In this document: one piece after another, positions 1-6,861 of the stretch | How the letters are laid out: every line of letters starts with the position of its first letter | How positions within the stretch are numbered: the stretch's first letter is position 1 | Assembly: GCA_041583495.1 (NCBI GenBank) | Contig: JBFHFS010000041.1 | Location: 1-43,903, forward strand | DNA from: JBFHFS01 sp041583495 | GTDB taxonomy: Bacteria > Bacteroidota > Bacteroidia > Bacteroidales > Marinilabiliaceae | DNA length: 43,903 nt | Direction of reading: 5' to 3' | Position numbers and translations under genes: made by a program | The notes under the pieces: generated by a model | The model's input: only the letters and a program-made list of their open reading frames with translations | What the model was told of the DNA's origin: nothing | The model's database searches: none

Positions 1-139
1 AGGGACCTATAGTTACGACAGAATTGTGGTGCAACAAAGAGCTGTTACCAGTGAAAAGTATCTCATGTGGCCTATTCCTTTAACGGAAGAGAATAAATTC
101 AAGGCCGTTGGGGTTAGTTTCCAGAATCCTGGCTGGTAA
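1..139 (+). CDS. SusD/RagB-like outer-membrane lipoprotein, C-terminal end (partial)
   Basis: An open frame enters from the left edge (first whole codon at base 2) and stops with TAA at 137-139, giving the last 45 residues of a protein. The tail contains LMWPIP followed after a gap by QNPGW. This WPIP...NPGW arrangement is the usual end of SusD/RagB glycan-binding lipoproteins, which sit on the cell surface beside a SusC TonB-dependent transporter. The start, signal peptide and TPR region lie outside the window. A terminator follows 100 bp downstream, so this closes the upstream SusC/SusD transcript. Family call is confident; ligand cannot be told from the tail. Confidence 0.8.
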   Translation, partial: GTYSYDRIVVQQRAVTSEKYLMWPIPLTEENKFKAVGVSFQNPGW

Positions 140-238
140 TGGATTGGTTGAATTTTCTGGACGCAGTTAAATGCCGACAGAATGATTCAAATTCATAAAA
201 GGGCAGGCAATAATATATGCTGTAGCCCCGGATATATA

Positions 239-280
239 GGGAGTGGTTGTCTTCATAGAAGGCAGCCACTCCCTTTTTTA
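239..280 (+). terminator. Rho-independent terminator after the SusD-like gene
   Basis: Arms 239-251 and 261-273 form a 13-bp stem with two G-U pairs around a 9-nt loop, followed directly by six T. It lies 100 bp after the SusD-like stop and well before the sulfatase operon, so the two are probably separate transcripts or only linked by read-through. Confidence 0.8.
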
Positions 281-813
281 TGTCAGGCATGATCATATGG
301 TGGCCAGGGGCAAGCCTTCGTCGCTGCCGGGTCGACCTCTCGCTTTTGCCAGTGGCAGGCCTTTGGTGGTGAGCCTGGAAGGAGGGGAGCTTTGGGTTAC
401 TAAATTGTTTTTCTACCTCCAATCTGCCACGGATGGCAATAATTCGGGAAGAATTGCTCTTAAAACCACTTTATCTGTGGTATTGGATCGCTTTGTTTCG
501 TTTGTTTTTAATACTGCTTTCACAATCGGGAATAACAAAGAGTGTGAATGAGATCAAAAGCGTGGAAATATAAAGGGTTTCGGGCCTGTGTGGTAGCCTT
601 TCAAGGCAGGATAGATCGCTCAGGAAATATATCGGGAGAATGTGAATTGTTGTTATATTAAATATTTCTACGTACTTTTAAACCTTATTTTAATAAGTCC
701 CTGGCAATGCCTCTGTGACAATTATCAATTGTGTAAAGCCCCTAACGCAAAGGAAATAAGTGTAATCCGTTACCTGTAATAAGTCCCTAAATATTATTTT
801 AAAATAAAAACAA
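281..813. other. Gene-free stretch upstream of the sulfatase operon
   Basis: No credible gene is seen. A G+C-rich patch (about 300-390) carries an imperfect 16-bp direct repeat (303-318 and 348-363, 14 of 16 identical). The AT-rich half nearest the sulfatase has a perfect 12-bp direct repeat TAATAAGTCCCT at 691-702 and 777-788, the second ending 25 bp before the start codon. No exact TAnnTTTG promoter box was found. The region should hold the promoter for 814-6546, but its position is not resolved. Confidence 0.5.
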
Positions 814-2385
814 ATGAAAAAGTGGCATTATGTAATTTTGGTAACTTCAATATTAGCAACCACTTGCCTGGAGTCTTGTTCCCGCAAGATTCCTGAATCA
901 GAAAAAACTGCCCCTAATATTTTATTCATCCCGGTCGACGATCTGCGTCCTGATTTGGGGTGCTATGGCAACGAGGATATTCTTACGCCCAACATCGACC
1001 GACTGGCCAAAATGGGTGTTACTTTTAAACATGCCTATTGCCAGCAAGCTGTTTGTAATCCATCCAGAGCCAGCCTGCTCACCGGTTTGCGTCCCGACTC
1101 CATCCAGGTTTGGGACTTGTACACCAGCTTTAGAGACAATGTTCCCGATATCATTACCCTGCCCCAGTTTTTTAAACAACAGGGCTATACTACCATTGGG
1201 CTGGGCAAAACCTTTCATAACAATATTCCCGACACGCTTTCCTGGAGCGAAAAACTATACATTGATGGTTTTCCCTTCGATCCGGATGCCTTTTATGTAA
1301 ACGAGGATAACCTTCAAATTCAGGAACAGAAGATCCAAAAACTTAAAGACGACGGTAAGTCGCGTCTCGATCCGCTGGGTCATTGGTATGTAAAAGCCAA
1401 AGCCACGGAAGTTGGAGCTTGTGGCGACGATGCCTATTTCGATGGGGCCCAAACGACTTTGGCGATTCAAAAACTACAGGGGTTGGCCACACAAAAGAAC
1501 CCATTTTTTCTTTCGGTAGGTTATTACCGGCCACACCTTCCGTTTAATGCGCCTAAAAAATACTGGGACCTGTACAACCGGGATTCCATTCCCCTGTCTC
1601 CTAACCAGTTTGTTCCTGAAGGGAGCCCTGAATATGCCATTCATGGAGACCAGGAACTGCGTTCCTATATCGACTGCCCTGATTTGCCGCTTCCTTCACA
1701 GGAGCCATGGGATGAGAAAAGACAAAGAGAATTAAAGCATGGCTATTTTGCCAGTGTGTCGTATGTAGATGCGCAAATTGGTCGGTTGCTGGATGAGCTC
1801 GACCGCCTGGGCCTTGCCGAAAATACCATTGTGGTGCTTTGGGGCGATCATGGCTGGAAGTTGGGCGAGCATAACGGTTGGTGTAAAATGACCAACTATG
1901 AGATAGATACCCGCGTTCCCATGATTGTAAGTGGTGCCGGGGTGAAATCAAAAGGGGCAGCGAGTAAGGCGCTGACGGAGTTGGTCGATATCTACCCCAC
2001 GTTATGTGAAATGGGCGGTTTTTCAATCCCGGAGCACCTGCAAGGCACCAGCCTGGTTCCCCTTTTGGAAAACCCCGACGCGGAATGGAAACCTGCTGCT
2101 TTTAGTCAGTTTTTGCTGGGCCGGTTTGGTCCTCCTGCAACCCGGAAGCACGAAAGAATGGGATACACCATCCGTACCCAAAGGTATCGATATGTGGAGT
2201 GGTACAGCTGGAATAAAGAGGAAAAGGAAAGAGGAGATCTCCTGGATAAGGAGCTTTTTGACCACCAGACTGATCCCCGGGAGAACAAAAACCTGGCCAA
2301 CGAGACGGAATATCAAAAGACCGTTGAATTACTTTCCCGGCAACTTAAGGTTGGTTGGAGAGGAGCATTGCCATCCACGGATTAA
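814..2385 (+). CDS. Sulfatase lipoprotein, iduronate-2-sulfatase-like (S1 family)
   Basis: A 523-residue formylglycine-dependent sulfatase that would remove sulfate esters from a glycan in the periplasm or at the membrane. The N-terminus is a lipoprotein signal with the lipobox LESC (Cys22). The sulfatase fold starts near residue 34; metal-binding Asp pair VDD is at 42-43 and the activation motif CNPSR places the formylglycine cysteine at Cys81. WGDHGWKLGEH in the C-terminal half supplies further metal and substrate residues. The overall pattern (VDDLRPDLGCYG, GKTFH, YRPHLPF) is that of iduronate-2-sulfatase-like members, but the substrate is not shown by sequence. It is the first gene of a run with the 2476 sulfatase and the 3964 esterase. 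A paralogue of the same type is at 29581. It needs a sulfatase-maturating enzyme, which is not encoded here. Confidence 0.93.
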   Translation: MKKWHYVILVTSILATTCLESCSRKIPESEKTAPNILFIPVDDLRPDLGCYGNEDILTPNIDRLAKMGVTFKHAYCQQAVCNPSRASLLTGLRPDSIQVWDLYTSFRDNVPDIITLPQFFKQQGYTTIGLGKTFHNNIPDTLSWSEKLYIDGFPFDPDAFYVNEDNLQIQEQKIQKLKDDGKSRLDPLGHWYVKAKATEVGACGDDAYFDGAQTTLAIQKLQGLATQKNPFFLSVGYYRPHLPFNAPKKYWDLYNRDSIPLSPNQFVPEGSPEYAIHGDQELRSYIDCPDLPLPSQEPWDEKRQRELKHGYFASVSYVDAQIGRLLDELDRLGLAENTIVVLWGDHGWKLGEHNGWCKMTNYEIDTRVPMIVSGAGVKSKGAASKALTELVDIYPTLCEMGGFSIPEHLQGTSLVPLLENPDAEWKPAAFSQFLLGRFGPPATRKHERMGYTIRTQRYRYVEWYSWNKEEKERGDLLDKELFDHQTDPRENKNLANETEYQKTVELLSRQLKVGWRGALPSTD

Positions 2386-2408
2386 TAATGCTGTTATATA
2401 AAAAGTAT

Positions 2409-2429
2409 AGGGTTTTGCCCCTGTTTTTT
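2409..2429 (+). terminator. Weak hairpin with T-tract between two sulfatase genes
   Basis: A short stem (AGGG 2409-2412 with CCCT 2419-2422) is followed by six T at 2424-2429. The stem is only four base pairs, so it would at best reduce read-through into the next sulfatase rather than end the transcript. Confidence 0.25.
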
Positions 2430-2475
2430 CGTCTTTAATGTAAGAAGATATTAACCGATCACAATTCAGAAAATT

Positions 2476-3915
2476 ATGAGAGCCTTTTATTTAAAAAAAA
2501 TTGTTCTGTCTGTCTTTTTTGCCACTCTTACGATGGGTCTTTTTGCCGGGTGTAAGAAAAAACCTAATGTGGTTTTTTTACTCGTTGATGATATGGGATG
2601 GATGGATATCGGTGCCAACGGAAGCACTTTTTATGAAACCCCTAATATTGATAAACTGGCCAGCGAGGGGGTTCGGTTTACACAGGCTTATGCGGCCTCG
2701 CCCATTTGTTCACCAACCCGTGCCTCTATCTTAACCGGTAAGAACCCGGCCCGTCTGCATCTTACCCAATGGATTGGGGGATCCGGGAATCCGGATTATG
2801 TTCGTAATCTTCCCCTCGAAGAGGTCTTGATTCCGGAATCCATGAAGGAAGCCGACTATTCCACCATCTTTTTGGGGAAATGGCACCTGAACAACGTGGC
2901 GGGAGAGGGTAAGTTCTGGCCCGACAAACAGGGTTTTGATATTAATATAGCGGGCCATCACAGAGGGGGGCTATACATTAAGAACAAGTATTTCTCTCCC
3001 TGGGATATTCCCAACATCGAAAATGGCCCGGATGGAGAATATATGACCGATCGCCTGGCCCAGGAGGCCGTCAATTTTATTGATGGAAATGCAGAAAATC
3101 CATTCCTGCTGTATCTCTCCTTCTATTCGGTGCATGCCCCTTTTAGTGCCCCCGAAGAGAGGGTCGAAAAGTACAATAAGAAAAAGGAGGCTCTCGGACT
3201 CACCGATGAGGAACGATTCGGTGAAGAACACATAGGGGATAAAACCTTTACCTATAGGAAGCAGCAGGATCACCCCACCTATGCCGCCATGGTCGAATCA
3301 ATGGATATGGCAGTTGGGAAAGTGCTCGATAAAATAAAGGAAAAAGGAATTAGCGATAATACCATCATCATTTTCTTCTCTGATAATGGCGGATTGTCTA
3401 CCTCCGAAGGAACCCCAACGGCCAATACCCCCCTGCGAACAGGAAAGGGCTGGCTCTACGAAGGAGGTATCAGGGAACCGGCTATTATTAAATGGCCTGG
3501 CCAAACCAAGCCCGGAACGGTTTCGGATGCCGTGATTACCAGCATGGATTTTTATCCCACTATTCTGGAGATGATTGGTCAACCGCTGCGCCCCAACCAG
3601 CATATGGATGGAAAGAGTCTGGTGCCTGTTTTGAAGGGGCAAGCCCAACAAATCCACGAAGCCACCTATTTCCATTATCCCCATCGTTCCAATCAAAAAG
3701 GAAGTCCCAGTAGTGCCATCCGTGAAGGGGATTATAAGTTGATTGTGTTTTTCAACGAAAACCGTCTGGAGCTCTACAACCTTAAGGAGGACATCGGAGA
3801 AACCCACAATCTGGCAGAGGAACTTCCGGAAATCCGGGATGCTCTGTTTTCCAAACTGGAGAAATGGTGGGATGAAGTGGATGCAAGCTTCCCCAAAGAG
3901 TACATCAGACGTTAA
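2476..3915 (+). CDS. Sulfatase lipoprotein, arylsulfatase A-like (S1 family)
   Basis: A 479-residue sulfatase. The lipobox LFAGC gives Cys26 as the lipidated residue, followed by a KKK stretch. The metal-binding pair VDD is at 38-39, and the activation motif CSPTR puts the formylglycine precursor at Cys78. GKWHL (about residue 135) and FFSDNGG (about 300) are the usual substrate and metal motifs. The sequence is of the arylsulfatase A/GalNAc- or galactose-sulfatase type rather than the iduronate-sulfatase type encoded just upstream, so the two adjacent genes probably remove sulfate from different positions. The subfamily number is not assigned here. Spacing of 90 bp to the previous gene and 48 bp to the next supports one operon. 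Confidence 0.93.
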   Translation: MRAFYLKKIVLSVFFATLTMGLFAGCKKKPNVVFLLVDDMGWMDIGANGSTFYETPNIDKLASEGVRFTQAYAASPICSPTRASILTGKNPARLHLTQWIGGSGNPDYVRNLPLEEVLIPESMKEADYSTIFLGKWHLNNVAGEGKFWPDKQGFDINIAGHHRGGLYIKNKYFSPWDIPNIENGPDGEYMTDRLAQEAVNFIDGNAENPFLLYLSFYSVHAPFSAPEERVEKYNKKKEALGLTDEERFGEEHIGDKTFTYRKQQDHPTYAAMVESMDMAVGKVLDKIKEKGISDNTIIIFFSDNGGLSTSEGTPTANTPLRTGKGWLYEGGIREPAIIKWPGQTKPGTVSDAVITSMDFYPTILEMIGQPLRPNQHMDGKSLVPVLKGQAQQIHEATYFHYPHRSNQKGSPSSAIREGDYKLIVFFNENRLELYNLKEDIGETHNLAEELPEIRDALFSKLEKWWDEVDASFPKEYIRR

Positions 3916-3963
3916 TTAATAGTAAAGCCCGTTGTGGGCGGATAAATAAACTGTTAGCAAGTT

Positions 3964-6546
3964 ATGAGAAAGGTTGCACTGTTGGTGTTGGTGGCCCTCT
4001 GTTTATTTAGTGGAAATACCTATGCCCAAAAAAATAAAGTGACAAAGGTGGCCTGTGTCGGAAATAGTATTACCCACGGGGCCCGGATTGCCGATCGCCT
4101 CAAGGATGCTTATCCCGAGCAGCTATCCCGTATGTTGGGCGAAAGCTATGAGGTGAAGAATTTTGGGGTTAGCGGTCGCACCCTTTTATCTAAAGGCAAT
4201 GCGCCCTACATTAAAACAGGGGCCTATCGGGAGGCGCTCAAATTTAATCCCGATGTGATCTTTATCAAGCTGGGGACCAACGACAGTAAACCCTTTAACT
4301 GGGAATTCAATGGTGATTTTAAGTCCGATTATTTAAAATTGATTCAGTCGTTTCAGGAACTGGAATCAAACCCCACCATTTATCTCTGTTTGGCGGTGCC
4401 GGTCTTTAAGAGTGGCATGGTTATCAATGACGAGATTGTGAGAGATAAGATTAATCCCCTGATCAAAGAGATTGCCAAAGAAAATAACCTGAAACTGGTT
4501 GATCTCTTTACCCCCTTTTTAGGGAAGGGTGATTTATTTCCCGACCATATTCACCCCAACGCCGAAGGGGCGGGTGTATTGGCAAAGATTATTTACAAAG
4601 AACTTACCGGCAGGGAGGGCGTTTTGGTACAGCAACCCTTCCCGGGGAAAAAATCCGCCTGGAATGGGTTCGACCGGTACGACTTCACATTCGAGGGAAA
4701 AAGTGCCGTGGTTGTTCAACCTGCCAAAGCCTTAAAAGGAAAACCATGGGTGTGGAGAGCACGCTTTTTTGGGTGGCATACCGAGATGGATCGCCTTTTG
4801 GTCTCCGAAGGGTATCATCTGGTATACCTCAATACCAATAATCAGTTTGGCAGTCCCAATGCGGTACGAACGTGGGATCATCTCTATAAGTATCTGACGA
4901 ATGTTCATCATTTTAATCCTAAGGTTGCACTCGAAGGGGTGAGCCGGGGCGGTTTGTTCATCTACAACTTCGCCAAAAAATATCCTGAGCGGGTGAGTTG
5001 TATCTATGCCGAAGCACCCGTATGCGACTTTAAAAGCTGGCCGGGTGGATTTGGATTTAGCGAGGGGAGTGCTAAAGATTGGGCCTCGTTAAAAACTGAA
5101 TATGGCTTTAGAACGGATGAGGAGGCTAAAGCCTTCAGCGATAACCCTGTCGATAATCTTGAAGAGCTTGCCAAAGCCAAGGTGCCGGTTTTACACATGA
5201 TAAGCCTTACCGATTCGGTGGTGCCTCCTGCTGAAAACAGCCTGGTTTTAATAAATAAGTACATTCAACTGGGGGGGATGGCCACGGTTATCCCATGCAC
5301 CAATGGCCGCCAGTCGCTTCATGGTCATCATTTTCCCATTGAAACCCCTCGTTTAGGCGCTGATTTTATTATTTACCATACGCCCAAAGAGGCTGAATTA
5401 TTGGACCCGGCCGCCTATCACCAGGTAAGAGGGGGGCTCCGGAACAGCCTCATCAAATTTCAGCGCGAAAAAAAAGGGCGTGTGGCATTTCTGGGGGGCT
5501 CTATTACCTATAATGGTGGATGGCGCGACAGCATCTGTAGTTACCTTCAACAACGCTTCCCCGATACTGAGTTTGAATTTATAGCGGCAGGGATTCCCTC
5601 CATGGGGTCTACGCCGGCCTCCTTCAGGATGGATCGTGATGTTTTTAAAGGCCAGGCGGTCGACTTGCTGTTCGAAGAGGCTGCGGTGAATGATGCCGGC
5701 AATGGCAGAAGCGATACCGAGCAAATACGGGCTATGGAAGGAATTGTCCGTCATGCCCTTAGCCTTAATCCAACCACCGATGTGGTGGTGATGCATTTTG
5801 TAGACCCGGGAAAAATGAAGATTTACCGGGAGGGCGGTATTCCCAGGGTTATTCAAAACCACGAAAAGGTGGCTGCCCATTATAATCTGCCGGCCATTAA
5901 CCTGGCCAGGGAAGTAACCGAAAGAATCGATGCGGGCGAATTTACCTGGAAAGACGATTTTAAGAATCTGCATCCCTCGCCCTTTGGGCAAAGCATATAC
6001 TATCGTTCTATGAAAAGCCTGCTGGAGGAAGCCTGGTTCGGGCCGGTGGCCGATGATGACAAAGTAATGAGTCATCCAATACCCGAACCCCTGGACCCTG
6101 CAAACTATAGCCAGGGGGCATTGATTGATATAACCGAAGCAAGAATACGGGGGGCCTGGGAAATAGTGGAGAATTGGAGACCCACCGATGGCAAAGGAAC
6201 CAGGGACAATTATACCAATGTTCCGATGCTTATTGGCGAAAAAACCAGGGGATTGGTGAAATTGCCTTTTGATGGGAACACAGTTGGAATCGCCGTTGCT
6301 GCCGGGCCGGATGCCGGATTAATTGAGTTCCGTATTGATGGGTCCCCATGGCAAAAGCTTGACCTGTTAAGTCATGGCAACCGAAGCCTTCATTTGCCAA
6401 GATACTATACGCTGGCTGCCGGGTTAAAAAACAAACGGCATCGGTTAAAAATAAGAATGCTCGAACAGGAAGATCCTAATAGAGCAGGCAATTTCTGTCG
6501 CATCAGGTATTTCTATAACAACCAGCCGCCCCAAAATTTTCAATAG
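3964..6546 (+). CDS. Triple-domain esterase: SGNH + alpha/beta-hydrolase + SGNH
   Basis: An 860-residue secreted protein with signal peptide ending ...NTYAQ (residue 22) and three hydrolase domains. Domain 1 (about 27-216) is SGNH: GNSI with Ser35, GTND with Asn106, DHIHPN with Asp194/His197. Domain 2 (about 230-475) is an alpha/beta hydrolase: GVSRGG with Ser327, Asp417 in SLTDS, His455/456. Domain 3 (about 485-690) is a second, different SGNH: GGSI with Ser513, VND with Asn576, LHPSPFG with His670; the Asp normally three residues before the His is not there (Lys667). A beta-rich tail fills 700-860. Known SGNH family members in PULs remove acetyl or other acyl groups from sugars; the three domains may act on different ester positions. 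Individual domains are familiar; the three-in-one order is unusual. It probably ends the sulfatase operon, as 315 bp follow without a gene. Confidence 0.85.
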   Translation: MRKVALLVLVALCLFSGNTYAQKNKVTKVACVGNSITHGARIADRLKDAYPEQLSRMLGESYEVKNFGVSGRTLLSKGNAPYIKTGAYREALKFNPDVIFIKLGTNDSKPFNWEFNGDFKSDYLKLIQSFQELESNPTIYLCLAVPVFKSGMVINDEIVRDKINPLIKEIAKENNLKLVDLFTPFLGKGDLFPDHIHPNAEGAGVLAKIIYKELTGREGVLVQQPFPGKKSAWNGFDRYDFTFEGKSAVVVQPAKALKGKPWVWRARFFGWHTEMDRLLVSEGYHLVYLNTNNQFGSPNAVRTWDHLYKYLTNVHHFNPKVALEGVSRGGLFIYNFAKKYPERVSCIYAEAPVCDFKSWPGGFGFSEGSAKDWASLKTEYGFRTDEEAKAFSDNPVDNLEELAKAKVPVLHMISLTDSVVPPAENSLVLINKYIQLGGMATVIPCTNGRQSLHGHHFPIETPRLGADFIIYHTPKEAELLDPAAYHQVRGGLRNSLIKFQREKKGRVAFLGGSITYNGGWRDSICSYLQQRFPDTEFEFIAAGIPSMGSTPASFRMDRDVFKGQAVDLLFEEAAVNDAGNGRSDTEQIRAMEGIVRHALSLNPTTDVVVMHFVDPGKMKIYREGGIPRVIQNHEKVAAHYNLPAINLAREVTERIDAGEFTWKDDFKNLHPSPFGQSIYYRSMKSLLEEAWFGPVADDDKVMSHPIPEPLDPANYSQGALIDITEARIRGAWEIVENWRPTDGKGTRDNYTNVPMLIGEKTRGLVKLPFDGNTVGIAVAAGPDAGLIEFRIDGSPWQKLDLLSHGNRSLHLPRYYTLAAGLKNKRHRLKIRMLEQEDPNRAGNFCRIRYFYNNQPPQNFQ

Positions 6547-6861
6547 GCGATAAGGGATAGAAGAACCAAATTGTATATGAATTAGATAATATCATAGATA
6601 ATTCTTAAGCGGGGGTTGGTTAATTTTAGGGATGAAAACACCCGTGTCGATCATGGGTTAATAGGTTTCAAATCAAAGAAATAAGGGCGGATTTGAAATG
6701 GTGTAATTATATCTGATTAAAACCGTTATAAGACCTGCCCCGGGAATTCAATGTAAGAGGGGTTTTGAAAAATTGTACCGGGAGGTTGTCTTTCCTTTAT
6801 AAAAGGGGAGGCTGAGATAGAAATAGGGTTGGTTAATTGTGAACTACAAAATGGAAATTAA
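6547..6861 (+). promoter_or_regulatory. 315-bp gap upstream of the acetylesterase/GH27 gene
   Basis: No gene is seen. A perfect 13-bp direct repeat GGGTTGGTTAATT occurs at 6613-6625 and 6826-6838, the second close to the start of the next gene. A related run (gggttgggttaa) precedes the GH97 gene at about 22751. This may mark promoter or regulator sites, but no exact TAnnTTTG box was found. Low confidence. Confidence 0.3.

Noticed and set aside
114..422. 102-codon minus-strand open frame overlapping the SusD tail
   Set aside because: It crosses the SusD end and the terminator, and its Arg/Pro/His-rich content comes from the G+C-rich patch on the opposite strand.
243..551. 102-codon plus-strand open frame after the SusD tail
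   Set aside because: It begins inside the terminator hairpin, lacks any recognisable domain, and its composition does not look like neighbouring genes.
5398..6075. 225-codon minus-strand open frame inside the triple esterase
   Set aside because: It is antisense to the second SGNH domain, with no signal or motif of its own.
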